In this document: positions 13,391-28,507 of the stretch, piece after piece
Numbering within the stretch: the stretch's first letter is position 1
Layout of the letters: every line of letters starts with the position of its first letter
Origin: Phlebopus portentosus
Taxonomy: Eukaryota > Basidiomycota > Agaricomycetes > Boletales > Boletinellaceae
DNA: 64,000 nt
Direction: 5' to 3'
Assembly: GCA_037892935.1 (NCBI GenBank)
Contig: JAYXKI010000002.1
Coordinates: 2,356,001 to 2,420,000 of the forward strand
Translations under genes and position numbers: made by a program
Notes under the pieces: generated by a model
Told to the model about the DNA's origin: nothing
The model's database searches: none
The model's input: only the letters and a program-made list of their open reading frames with translations

Positions 13391-13426
13391 ACGCGTCGTG
13401 GGAACAATGAACGTGACATAACGCGT
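13391..13426. promoter_or_regulatory. Pair of MCB (ACGCGT) sites upstream of FAN1
   Basis: ACGCGT occurs at 13391-13396 and 13421-13426, 30 bp apart, in the 305-bp gap between the permease stop (13319) and the FAN1 start (13625). ACGCGT is the MluI cell-cycle box bound by the fungal MBF complex, which activates DNA replication and repair genes at G1/S. A second pair with 32-bp spacing lies before MCM7. The role is inferred from the motif and the gene it precedes. No other feature was seen in the gap. Confidence 0.45.
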
Positions 13427-13624
13427 GGGATGGCTATGCTATGTTGCGCGTCAAGCTTGAGACCACCCGGGGGTTCTCTGCTAATGCAACTCATGGGCTT
13501 CTGTGTTAGCAGACCGAAAAGCCCTTCCATCCTTTCTTGAATGCTCACTTTCTACTTACATCTTATACTCTTTCTTTAAATTTCTAGGTTGCCTCTTGTG
13601 TCGGACCCCAAGATACTGTACAAA

Positions 13625-16600
13625 ATGTCTGCTGACGACCTGATTTTCTGGTGTGCTCCAAGTGTGGACGAGGATGGGGACGTCGGCTTTGAGGACGAGA
13701 TGCCTACGGAAGAAGATCAAGATCTCAATAACGGGACGAAGGAGGGAGGAAAGGCCAGGGAGTCGATGTATGTGACATTGGTCGAAGGTGTGTATTGATG
13801 AGCAGCTAGCCATATTGCCTATATTCATCCGTTTCCAAGGCATGGTCAGGACAGTCCTTGAAAATGAGAATTTTCTTTTCTCTGAAGAGGAGCTGTCATT
13901 CTTCACCGCCTACAGCACCCTCTCGTGTATGTTTCAGTTCTTGCATTACCGACCGCATTTGACGCTGAGGGGTTCATAGATAAAGCAAGGTATCTTCTCG
14001 CCCGGCTTCTAGTTCGCAAAACAGGAAAATGGTATCGTTTCGACCAACTCAAATATGTCGCAGAGTTAGGAATGGAGGGCATAATGGAGGCAATGAAAGA
14101 ACTATGCGGTACCTTAAGTTCTGGGGCCGATTCTCAGAAAAGCATGTCGCCCAAGTCTTCACAATCGTCAAAACGGTCTCTCAAAACTCGAAACGTGGTC
14201 GATCTTATATCAGATGATGAAGACCACATTATATTACCCGAAGCAGCGGCTTCAACCGATCCAGCGTTCTCTCAAGCATATTCCAATATTTCTGGTACCA
14301 GACCAGGCTCTTTTGGCAGTGGCCTGCTGGATTACTATGCAGAGGATGAATCTCGTGCTTCCCTGTCGGAGCTGTTGAAATGCTTAAACGTCGATGAATT
14401 GAAAAGTTTGGCGAAAACTCTAAAGCTCTCAAACGCACTTGTAACGGTACGGATTTTTTTCTCTGACGGCCTGACTCATCCTAATTTTCTTGTCATCAGC
14501 GAGCAGCACTCATCGACGGACTTCTGGCTTGTGCATCTGCACAGACAACTCTTGGCGGTTTTGCTTCCCCTGGTACTTCGAAGTCTAGGAAGTCTGCAAG
14601 AGATGCAAAGTTTGTTCATCTGAAACAGACATGTTTATCGTTTAAACCCGCGAACAAGGCAACAGTACAGGCGGATGTTCTGAGAAGCCTGGTGATGAAG
14701 AGCCTAAGTAAGTGAATGATAATTTGACCGTATTGCTCATACCCATGTTTATTGCTTTCAGAAAGTTGTATTCGTGTAAATGACGCGATCAATGCTCTTT
14801 TCCACCGACTTCATATTATTTACTTCCGTTCGTAAGTAGCGGACCTTACTGCTTCTATGAATCAAGTCTGATCAGTTACCTCAGAACTGAGCATCCAACA
14901 TCCCTTCTAACGCCAGCTCTTCTGAGACGATGCCGCAAGCGTTACTATCCTCTTTATACATACGTTCGAACGCGCGAGATATTCACTTCCCGCGAAGCTC
15001 TTATTGCTTACGAAGAGGCGCTCCGTATGGAGGCAGTGGTAGACCTCATGTTAGAGGGTAATATCGACGTCGAGCTTGCAGAACAACATATCGATGCATG
15101 GGCTCATAATTGCGAGAAAGATACAAACGCTCATACCCTTCCCCCGCATACTTTACGTCCTCGGGCAGAGTCTCCTGATGATGCTGGAGACTCCGGAAAG
15201 GAAAATGTGCCTTGGCCCTTTCCAATGCAATCGTGTAGCCGGAACATGAGCGTGCCAAGAAAGTTGGAGATCGATGATGAGCCTATTTCACTTCCAGCGA
15301 AGGAATCCCAGACTGTCACCAATGCCAAATACGTCGTAAGCGTGTTCGAACGTGTCTATCCACGTTGGCAAGAACTCGTTCGTCTGCGTGGTGAGGAAGA
15401 AGCGCGACCCCATGGCCTTGAACGCTTTGATGAAGGGTACATATTGACGCGAATCGTGTACAAAGGTACTGTATATACGTGAATTGGACAGTATTCCAAT
15501 CCTAACCATGTTCTTCCAACTTTTCAGGTGCAACCGCATACGGCAAGCTGAAGGAATTTGAACGCGAAGTTGATCTGCTCCAAGAGTTGTTGGCACAACG
15601 TCGCTGGCGCCGTGGCAAACGCGGCGCATGGTATGATCGTTGGGCACTTGTACTCATGCATCATGTTGTGCGCACCAAACGTGAAGTTGATTGTGAGCAA
15701 GTACCTTTATCTAAAGAGGAGCAAAAGAAGGTGCTTCAGAAGGCCATGAAAGTTGTGACAGAGGGGCTTCATGATGATGATACACATATCGGTTAGTTAT
15801 TTTGGCCTTAGCGGTTATTATGTGCGTCCACCATTCACTTCTTTGCCTTACTAGTGCACAGACAAGCTCTTGAACGACGTTTGACGCGGCTGGAAAAGCG
15901 CCTTAAGATTCCCCTTAAGGAACGTCACGAGTGTGCAGGGAGGCTGAAGAAAGCAGCCGAAAGAGTAATTACAGGAGACCGCATTCGACAGCGTAAATCT
16001 GCTATTGGTTTAGGTGGGACTAGCAAGAATGCCAACAAGGCCGCCGTTCCTGTGTCTGTACAGATACAAGGAGAGCAGGCTGTGAGAAGGTATCTGGATC
16101 AAATGAAAAGGGAACGCGCAAAAGAGCGGTGGACCGGTAAATCACTCTGGTATGGTAAATGTGGAGAGGAGGTTAACGTCGAGACATTGGTTCTGCATCA
16201 CTACGAGCTCGATGGCTATAAAGGGTATGCCTCAATGTGGCTGTTTTTGGCTCATCGCTGGACATTGAGTCACTCCCATAGATTCCACTCGGAAGCAAGC
16301 ATTGTTTCCACTATTTGGGGACTTTTGTTTTGGGATATCCTGTTCTCCTCAGTGCCAGGCGCATTTGAAACGCCTTATCAGTCGGCACCACTTGATATCG
16401 CATCTGAATGCTTTTATTTCGCCCGCAAGGATGCCGTCGAGGAACGCTTACAGGAAATCAATGATGGGAAAGCTCCGGAGATTCTAGCTTCTGCAGATGA
16501 CAAGTACAGGGAGAACAATACAATGTGCGTCGGTGTCCGATGGAACGATTACTCCAAACAAGACCTTGTGGAGATTGTCACTGTAAGTAACAACACTATT

Positions 16601-17152
16601 TTTTTCTGCTTAACTTGACCTGGACGATCCGGTAGTGCCTGGGCGGAGAAGGACTGTCGGTGATTTGCCGACTCTTCTGCGAGGATTACGGCGGCGTCCA
16701 CAGTGGTGTACCAGATCTGATTGTCTGGCGTATGAAGGACAAATTAGCAAAATTCGTTGAGGTCAAAGGTCCTGGAGATAACCTGTCTGAGAATCAGAAG
16801 GTAAATTCCTCATCCTAATCCTGCCTTCCAACCTTATGTCTTCATCTAGGTGTGGATTGATGTCCTCCGCCAAGCTGGTATTGACGTTGAGGTCTGCCGA
16901 GTGGTCGACCGCGAGAAAACAGAAAATCAATCCATGCGCAACGCCCCGAAGAAACATCGTATCATCAGAGTCTATCGTGTTGACGATGGAAAGGCCTGCT
17001 CTCCAATCGACGTGGATGAGGACAGTGCGTGCGAACCGGAATCAGAGGAAGAGCTCTGTAATGAGAAGGTAGAAGACGGTGTTGAAAGCCATCAGGCAAA
17101 GAAACGACGAACAATGCATTTGAAGGACGAAGATCCTACTTGGTCAAAGTAG
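13625..17152 (+). CDS. FAN1: FAN1-like structure-specific nuclease (VRR-NUC domain)
   Basis: This is a DNA interstrand-crosslink repair nuclease that cuts 5' flaps. The ATG at 13625 starts MSADDLIFWC and the acidic N-terminus runs to ESMYVTLVE. The family signature follows: MVRTVLENENFLFSEEELSFF, then ARYLLARLLVRKTGKWYRFDQL. Next come a region containing LSELLKCLNVDELKSLAKTL (SAP/winged-helix area, about 14360-14425), a helical repeat region, and the C-terminal VRR-NUC domain (about 16635-16925). Its PD-(D/E)xK residues are visible as GVPDLIVW and FVEVKGPGD, followed by SENQK. No N-terminal UBZ zinc finger was seen, as is usual for fungal forms. The basic/acidic tail ends TWSK at 17152. Roughly eight introns. 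Confidence 0.92.
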
Positions 17153-17310
17153 GTCGGCAGCTGAATTGTAACTGACGGAGATTTTATAGAATTTGTGAAT
17201 TGGGTGGGTTATCTATACCAAATTCCATGATAGCTATGTACATTACAGATTTTTGTAGTTAACAAAGGAGTTTTCCCTTCCAGAATACGTACAAATGATA
17301 TTAAGCACCG

Positions 17311-19926
17311 CTATACTGCACCATTAACCAGCTTCGATCGCAATGGTACATGCAAAGCAACAGCGTTAAGCAACGCTTTTACACCCGAGACACTAATGTC
17401 CTCGTCAATATCTGCTCCCCAGCAGCTCAATCTTCTGGGCTGACCGCCCTCATCGATTGTGTACACCAGCTCCACGTAAGAAGCGGCTTTTACGCCAGCG
17501 CCCTCACCAATGGAATGCTCTGAATATTCGCGTACTGTTAAAGCACCGTCGTGGTAAGGTGCCAATGCCGCTAGAACGGCGGACAACGGCCCGTTGCCCT
17601 TCCCAGTGATCACCATTTCCTGTCCATTGATGAAAACCGTCGCGCTTATCGAGCGCACCTCACCGTCTCCTAGGTGCTCCATCGTAAACTTCTGCAGCAG
17701 AAGGGGCAGCTCTCGTATGGTAAAGCCATACATTTTCTTGAAGAGAGTCGTAAGCGCGTCGTATCCAATCGCCCCCTCTGGTGAAGCGCGCTGAACGGAT
17801 TCAAAGAAGTGTGCTTGCAGGCGCCGGGGAAGATCAAGCTGCAGAGTGTTAAGAATGACGGATGCGACGTCGGCAGGGCCCGAGCGTGCAGTAAATCCAA
17901 CTGAGAGCTTCAGCTCCGGCAGTGCGCGGTCACCAATGTAGTTGTTGACGGCACTAAGGACCGCTCGTAAACCTGAGCCTGCAATATCTGTATCCAAACC
18001 TGCCCCCCACCATCCTTCTTGTCGTTGTCCAGGTTCTCGCTTCGCTTCCACTACCTCCACGTACGATGCAGCTTTGGCATTCTTCCCGTCTCCTATAGTA
18101 TGTTCGCTGTATTCACGGATGGAGAGGTCGATGTCCAAATGGATCTTCAATGCATCCAAGAAAGCGGATAAAGGACCATTTCCATCTCCGTGTACAACTC
18201 TGAATACTCCATCGACTGAAAGGGTACCATCGAAACGGCGTCGCTCATCGGGTGCTTCACCGTCTACATATGGCGTCTGGTCAATGGGATCCAAGATAGG
18301 TTCACCTGAAATTTTGAATGATCGCAAGACCAGGCGACCATCGTAATTCGCACCACCGAGGTGATAAGATCGTCGGAAAGCCGTAGTAATATCGTCCAAC
18401 GTCATTTCGCGCGCTTCTCTGTCCGACATTTCTTGAATGACCTTGTAGAATGTGATTTGCATCTTGCGAGGCATATCGAGTCCCAAGTGTTGTTTTACAA
18501 TGTACGCTATACCACCCTTCCCAGACTGTGAATTGACGCGAATGACTGCCTCGTAATCGCATCCAATATCCATCGGGTCGATCGGTAAGTAGGGCATGTC
18601 CCAGATAAGTGGCTCGTCCTTTGCACGTGCCTCTGCATGTCGTTTCGCCTGGGCCTCAAAGCCCTTCTTGATTGCATCTTGATGCGAACCCGAGAAGGCA
18701 GTGAAGACTAGTTCACCGCCATACGGGTGTCGCGGGTGTACAGGGAGATCGTTACACTGATTCACAATGTCGATGCATGCTTGAATGTCGCTGAAGTCCA
18801 GTTTCGGGTGGATGCCCTGGGTGTATAAATTCAAGGCGAGGGTGACAAGGTCAACATTCCCGGTTCGTTCGCCGTTTCCAAAGATGCAGCCTTCCACACG
18901 ATCGGCCCCGGCCATGCAGGCAAGCTCCGCAGCCGCAGCCGCAGTTCCTAAGAGCTCATTAGAAATGCGCATATACACAAGTATATATTTGAAACGCACC
19001 TCGATCATTGTGAGGATGCAAACTGACAATGGTCTTCTCCCTCTCTGAGATATTCCTGCAGAAAAATTCAATCTATAAGGAAATGAGCAGGTCATCGATT
19101 TCCATGATCCATCGAAAAGCACCTGGTCAGCATAGTGATTCGGCGGAGCAATCTCGACCGTCGCTGGCAGATTGAAGATGATACGATTTATTCCGAGACC
19201 TGCTTTCCCCCACGCAGACTTGACAGCTTCACAGATTTCGAGTGCAAACTCTGGTTCTGTCTGGGTAAATGTCTCCGGGCTGTATTCGTATCTGAACTTG
19301 GTGCCGTACTTTTCCGAATACTCGTCTGTCAGTCGCGCAACAAGCTTTGTATGCTTGACAGCTAAATCGACTGTCTCCGCTTTCGTATTTTTGAACACTA
19401 CTTCTCGAAACATTGGGCTCGTAGCGTTGTACATGTGAATAATAACGTGTCCGGCGCCTGCCACCGCCTCAAATGTCCGTCGAATAAGGTCTTCCCGAGC
19501 AGGAGTAAGGACCTAATGCAACACAAATAAGTAGATCATGAAAGAGCCCCAGTCACATTCCACGTACCTGAATCCATACATCATCCGGAATCTTTTTATT
19601 ATCGATCAGGCTCCTGGTGAAACTGAAGTCTGTGTCGCTAGCAGCAGGATAGGATACTTCGATTTCCTTGAACCCACATTTGATCAAATGATCAAAGAAG
19701 ATTCGCTTCTGATCTGCAGTCATAGGAACAGCTAGAGCCTGATTTCCATCCCGCAAATCAGTGGACAACCATATAGGTACGCTGTTGTGAGTCTTCGACG
19801 GCCATTGTCGGTCGGCAAGCTTCAACGGCGTGTATGGTCTATACTTGACCGACGGATCAGACCTGGGATATCGTTAGAGGAAAAAAAGGGAAAACCAAGC
19901 AAATAGGTCACTCACAACATACACAT
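17311..19926 (-). CDS. LEU4: 2-isopropylmalate synthase with duplicated regulatory domain
   Basis: This catalyses the first committed step of leucine synthesis: acetyl-CoA plus 2-oxoisovalerate. Five exons by inspection: 19926-19916, 19862-19568, 19512-19123, 19072-19000 and 18947-17311, giving 801 codons in phase. The N-terminus has the LEU4 signature ([29 protein letters not shown]). Catalytic and metal-binding motifs include HPHNDRG and [11 protein letters not shown]. The C-terminal linker plus LeuA regulatory domain occurs twice in tandem, both copies inside the last exon. Copy 1 covers about 18490-17940 ([29 protein letters not shown]) and copy 2 about 17850-17311 ([29 protein letters not shown]). 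Fungal LEU4 enzymes are usually near 600 residues with one such domain, which explains the extra length. Leucine feedback would act on these domains. Confidence 0.95.
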
Positions 19927-20135
19927 TTTAAGCCGGTTTTGATAAAAGTGGAAGGAGACGATGAAAGGAATGTGCAAGATGAAAATGATGTGCAAGATGA
20001 AAATGCATGGTTAACATGAGTCAATTAAAAAAAGTTCCTTGAGCCGATCATGCCGATCGATCACCACCCTCACCCGATCCGAAACGAACTCCAAAGGGTG
20101 TATTACGATATTTCAATACACAACCAACAACCACA

Positions 20136-20757
20136 ATGTCCAGCGATCTGTACGCTGTAGCTGGTACGCGCAAGCTGAAATCTGATGATAATTCTTGCTA
20201 ACATTAGGTTTTAGATTTCTGCCTGATTCCAATGGGCACCGAAGAGCCCTCGGTATGCAGCATATAGTCAATCCTAATTCATACTGAACGATTTCAGGTT
20301 GCCATATACATCGCGGAATGCCAACGTGTATTACAGAAGACCGGTCTTACATACAAGGTGAGAGTGAATCTGTCCCTCTCCTGCCCAACACTAACCGAGT
20401 CCCGCATTAATGTTCGTCAGATGCAGTAAGCTCTAAAGTTTCGAGCATGATTAGAGATAAGGTTCAGTACTTTCTGTCTGTAGTGGCTATGGCACGAATC
20501 TAGGTAAGAATGTTCAAGATCTTGTATTTCCTTGTTCAACCATTTACTATTTTTCGATGTCACAAGAGGGTCCGTGGTCTGAAGTGATGAAAGCGATTCA
20601 TGATTGCCATGCTGCAGTTCATGCTCAAGGAGCTCCGCGAATCGCAACTGACATCCGCATCGGTACAAGAACGGATCGCGACATTGCGCCTGGAACCGGA
20701 AATGAAGGGAAAGTGGCACGAGTAGAACAGCTTCTCAACGGGCGTGATCCGAAGTGA
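20136..20757 (+). CDS. ECM15: MTH1187/YkoF-family (ECM15-like) small protein
   Basis: A 113-residue protein of the MTH1187/ECM15 family; relatives are small cytosolic proteins, some of which bind thiamine. Exons by inspection are 20136-20163, 20215-20252, 20298-20357, 20421-20425, 20484-20503 and 20567-20757. All introns are GT-AG and the phases agree. The fourth exon is only 5 nt (ATGCA). It is supported because it yields TYKMHGYGTNLEGPW, matching the family pattern of a YK-x-H-x-x-GT segment before EG-x-W. The C-terminal helix (EVMKAIHDCHAAVHAQG) and the IRIGTRTD strand are also family-like. It is divergent from LEU4 with a 209-bp shared upstream region. Confidence 0.85.
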
Positions 20758-20929
20758 TGTGGGAATTTCGTGGAGGTGAGGTCACGGATTCTTTCCTTTC
20801 TTTCAAACTTCTAGACGCTTCACCCAGATATTACTTTGGTTTTAACTTCTCAGGTGTGTGTTGCGATAGCAAAATAGGCGCCGCAAAATTATCCGAGATA
20901 GAAATAAAAAGTTGTATTATTACATCTGG

Positions 20930-23900
20930 TTATAGCTCTTCCGACCTGTCGGTCCTTGCATCCCAAGCACTCGCTGAATCACGTTCTTCCTGTTCCCAAC
21001 GGCGATTAACTTGAGCCTCCACCAATCCCTCTCCAAGAGCTCTTCCAAGAGCATATGCTAGATGTACTGGGACGGCGTTGCCAATTTGGCGCGCCATCTA
21101 GAATGAATGTCATTCACCAATTTCAGTCGCAATTGCCCAGAGTAACGAAATAAATACGTACTTCTCTGATATGTGAATTCCTCGATTCTTCTACAGAACA
21201 GAACTCGTAGTGATCTGGAAAACCCTGAGCTCGTGCAAGCTCGCGGTATGTCAAGACCCTCTTGTCCTAGTCACCAAAAAAGCATTCGTTTCTTCGGATC
21301 AGAGGCAACTTTCTCGATCAAATTGTGCATGCCTACCGTGGGGTGTATTACGTATGCGCCCTTTGAAGACGGATTGACGAGAGTCATCAAAGTCTTGAAC
21401 TGCCCCTTGCCGTCAAGCCTCCAGAACGTATCTGTCGAAAACATATGAGAAAAAGCACAATAGCTAAGGGAGATGTAAGAATGTCTAAACGTACCGTTCC
21501 TAGCTTTCTTTCCCTTCATTGACTCTTGTAGGGACCGAGGAAGGTCTGGAGATGGCAAGAAGGTCGACTTCATGATCGGGAAAACCAGGCAGCGAATCAA
21601 ACCTTTGAAATTAGCCGACGGCCGCATTGGAACATTTATTGTCCTAGATCACCAGCCTATCAGGACATACGCGGACACACACGAAATCGAGACATTGCCA
21701 ACCTCTCAACCACTCCGATTGAAAATAAAGAGGTGAAATGAAGATCCACCCTTGCGGATTTTGATTGGCCCTTCCGCAAGAAAGCTTGGTAAAGATTTCT
21801 TGGCGGAGAGGCATAGAGGATGTCGTAATTGTAGCCAGAGACCTGCCGAGCATCTTCAGAATCCGACTTCCATTGCAAAGTGTCCGCTGGGAATGTTGGC
21901 TTGTCCGACTTGGATTGCTTTTTTCCTTTCGGATAGAGAATGCCAGGATTTTCCCTGCAATAGAGGGTTAGAGTCCATACACTCGCTATCAATGCAAACG
22001 TCTACCAATCCCATGAAGGCTGAACAATTGATGTTATGTCAGAATAGGTACAGTCATTATCGAATCTAAAATCCTTACCAGATCATCAATGGCTTCATTT
22101 ACGGTCACCGCATGAAACGGTGCATATTCGTGCCCATCTTCGAACTCGTTTCTGGCTGCAATCGGTGCAAAACCCATCTCTCCAATACGGCGAATTTTAG
22201 TGTTATGTCCCTGAGCGTGGTATATGCGTGGGTATTGGCCATTTTGGGAGGGCTACATCAACTCGAGAAGCCCAGAATATTACTCGGTTTCTTTGCTGCG
22301 GAGAGCCATAGTCTGCAGAGTTCAGTACCCTCATCTGGCATTGATACCTGCAAGATGATACCATCTCCTCAACGATCAATAAGACAACATTCGTTATGAA
22401 CCCACCCAAGACTTGAGAAAGCGCGCATGATGAACTTGACCATTCCCGCTTCGACTCCACCAACAATCTTTTTACCTTCTTGTCGACCGTTCAAGCGATA
22501 ATGTAAGAGACCAGTTACGTTCTCAACAAGTGCATACATCGGCCTGTAGAATTCGACGTAGCTTAAGGCAGTCGGGATGCACGTTTGGCTTCCAAATTAA
22601 TCCGAAGGGGATGAGTCCCATGAAATGTGAAAGCATTAAAGAGAAACATTTACCGTATGTCATCAACGCGCTGCGTAAGATGCAGGGAAAGAAGTCAAGA
22701 CTCCGGAGTAACATAAGGCAGGCAATGGTGAGTAAGTTTGCCAAGCGTACCTTAAAACGGTTCATACCGGAAAACGGTTGACATGGAGGGCCTCCCATGA
22801 TGATGTCCACTTCACCTGGGCGAGGGAGAGCCGGCAAATTTTCATTCTCCTTCCCCAGAGAACGCACAGGTGACGGGTTCTTTCCTTCCTGAGTTTCTGC
22901 GGCATGCTTGAGAAGCACGTTACAGTCTTGATTGTAAACAATCAAATCGTCATGATTAACTCTAGGATAACACTCTGCCATTGAGTCTTGTGTAGTGCAT
23001 TGGATAGAAAGCCAAGACAGACCTCAATGTTTCGCAAGCAGAGGGGCAACGTTCCACTGCCCAGCATGTCTTGATGTAACCCGATAGGTCCATTCCCATC
23101 GTCAATCCTCCTGCGCCTAGAAGTACAGGAAAAACTTGAGAGAACAATCATCAATGCTTCACAGATTCTCACCAGCAAACAAGTCCAGAGCTCGTAACGA
23201 CGATCCTTTTCTGAGCATTTCCTCAGCTCGTAGTAGCGCCTCACGATTGGCTGAGCATTGTCCACACTGCTTTAGTGGCCTTTTGTGGTCAATGACGAAG
23301 TTTTCTGGACTATCAAACCATGCGTCCAGATCTTCAATCTCAGAGAGTCTTGCGACGTTGCAATGACCATCCAGGCAGGATGCAGAAATTCTTTCCACAT
23401 TCCCCGTATTTATCAATGTCCGCTATTTAGGAGATGGTAAGGCCTGTGAAGTTCTGGAAATTGGAGTATTGAGATTGAAGAACTCACTTGTAATTGGGGA
23501 TTTGGTTCTTCACCGGAAACATATTGTGCCCTGTCGAAAACAGATATCTGCAGATCTGGTCTTCCGCTTGAGGGAAGTAGGTCGACAATTTGGGCGACGA
23601 CCAGCAAATTGCGTTGCTTAGATGGCATCCTCACGTAGACAAAATCATAAAGATGATACTGTTTCCCATACATCTCAAGCACATCAAGATCCAGTTTGTT
23701 GCAGGACCGCTGTAATTCCTTTCCTTCGCGCAGTGCGCACGCGAAGCATTGTTTGTGCTGGGGCAGCTCTGCGAGCGCGTCACCAAGGCTTGAATAAGAC
23801 TGTTCGGCCTCAAGATCTACCGCCTTCATCATCATGTTATCTTCGTCCCATTTATGACTAGAACGTAGGAGAACATGTTACTGTGGGAGGACAAACTCCA

Positions 23901-25406
23901 AGCCAAATGATCTATACCTGAGATGAAACGTGGAGGAACCGACATCTCTGTCGGAGATCACAACTGGTTCTAAATCTCCAGGACCCAGCTGTCGCACAGT
24001 TATCTTCTGCAGGATCGCTTCGACTGGATTGTCATCGCATTCATCCAGTAAAAAAAGCGCCTGAGGATTTGAGGTCTCGCCAAGGATGGTCTGAGAACCA
24101 TGCGAGAACCACCTCAGATGGAAGTATTTCTCAGGCCTAGACCTTTTGCTGGATCTCCGTTCCATGTGATCAAAGAAGTAACAAATTTGTGCAAACCTAG
24201 TCCGGTGAAGGTGAGATAGAACATAACCTTTAAATCAAGATGGTTCACCAAGCCTTGTTGCTCAGCTTGTTGTCATTGACACCCTCCGAGACATCCGAAA
24301 ATGCCTCCGGTGCAGCGACGGCTACCGTATCGTTTATCTGAACAGAGCTTTAATATGAACTTAACTGAACGAACGAAGATCGAAGCGTACATGATACTCC
24401 ACTCCATCCACGAAGACGGACTTGTAGAACCCCTTAACCTCCGGAACCTCGTGCCCCCATTCCACATTACTGGGATTCGTAACATGCCGTACGAAGGGGA
24501 TGTCCGCTACGCATACGTTCTGCAGTTCGGAGTCGGTGATGATGCGCTCATTGGCAATAATCAGAGACCGAAGAAAGAGCCCTTGAGCAATCTTGCCGAC
24601 ACGAGGCGTTATATATGGTGCCAAAGCATCCCGAGACCGAGATGGTCGTGAAGATTTCGGAGGCGAGTAATTCCGGGCTAGAACTTGAACCTTCTCGTAA
24701 TATCGGCGATACCGATGAGAAGGGAACTCCAGAATATACCACGCGAACTGCGTTCGTATCCAGATCTCACTATTATTGCATCTCAACCCGCATCAGCAAT
24801 GTAGCAAGTCCAAAGCACTGACTGTTTATCGGTCCACACATCCCGGATTGCAGATAATTTCACTGCTATGCTATCATCGTCCGGAGAATCTTCGTCTTCG
24901 TCTTCGTCGTCATCATTCGTTTGGGTCTGTGGTCTAACCAGACCGGATGCCCCGAAAAAGACTATGTCTTCGTCCAAATTAATCTCCATAGGAAGGACTC
25001 TCCGCTCATCTGTTTGGTAGTCATATATATCGAAATAACTTAAAATTCTGACTGGAAGCGACTCCAGATCATCGGGGTCGGGGTCGGATTCTCCAAGCAA
25101 GTCACAGAGATCTTCTGTTTCAGAGACCTCGTCATGTTGGGTGATGTACTCTATACAAACGAGAGGTCTATGGCTTGTCGAAGAATATGGATATACGGGT
25201 CTAAGACTCACTGTCGACGTGAGTTGAGTATTCCGGCTGGGAGTGGCTAGAGTTGTAGCTAGCCCTGATGCTACTGAACTCAATCTCGAGTATTGCAGTC
25301 GCGATGAAGATTCAGAACTAGAAATGGTAGATCGACGTTCACGTAGTTTCTTGAGAGCAGCGTGTGGTTCGGAAGCCACGCTGCGTTTCCGCTTGCTTCG
25401 GGTCAT
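20930..25406 (-). CDS. DNMT1-type DNA (cytosine-5) methyltransferase
   Basis: A nuclear enzyme that methylates cytosine in DNA. The start at 25406 gives MTRSKRKRSVASEP; an acidic low-complexity stretch (about 24880-24920) and a replication-foci-like region (IWIRTQFAWYILEFPSHRY, about 24770) follow. Two BAH-like regions lie about 24330-23880 and 23700-23420. The catalytic domain has motif I split by an intron (LDLFAG / AGGLTMGMDLSGY, about 23185-23080), motif IV GGPPCQPFSGMNRF (about 22800-22760), motif VI ENV (about 22530), motif VIII YGSPQQRNRVIFWA (about 22300) and motif X RQIGNAVPVHLAYALG (about 21090-21040). The stop is at 20930. At least ten introns. All catalytic motifs look intact. The maintenance role (DNMT1-like) is inferred from domain order. 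Confidence 0.9.
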
Positions 25407-25567
25407 CGATAACGGCTCTTAGGTACGCTGATAAATGGGAGCATGAAGAGGATGTCGTGGATGTAAAAGAACAAAGATACAGGATTATACCCTAATTTAG
25501 GACAAGTTGAACTTGGAAATGATCGCGGAAGTGACACGGTTCAAACTCCGCCATCCCAGTTTGGTTG

Positions 25568-25605
25568 ACGCGTCGTGATCACGGCTCCTCCATCTTTTGA
25601 CGCGT
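25568..25605. promoter_or_regulatory. MCM7: Pair of MCB (ACGCGT) sites between DNMT and MCM7
   Basis: Two copies of TTGACGCGTC contain ACGCGT at 25568-25573 and 25600-25605, 32 bp apart, only 46 and 14 bp upstream of the MCM7 start codon. They sit in the 207-bp divergent gap shared with the methyltransferase gene. MCM genes are classic MBF targets in fungi, so G1/S expression is likely; shared control of the methyltransferase is possible. The 14-bp distance means the nearer site may lie in the 5' untranslated region. Confidence 0.5.
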
Positions 25606-25613
25606 CAACCACC

Positions 25614-28383
<2,770 letters not shown>

Positions 28384-28507
28384 TGAGATATCTATGGACT
28401 TTTATCATGTCATCTCCATCTCTTTTACCTGTCGAGTCTGCTATTCCTCGCATATTGGTTGTAATGCAATGCAATTAAGTATATTCATGATAGTGTCTGA
28501 TGATAAA

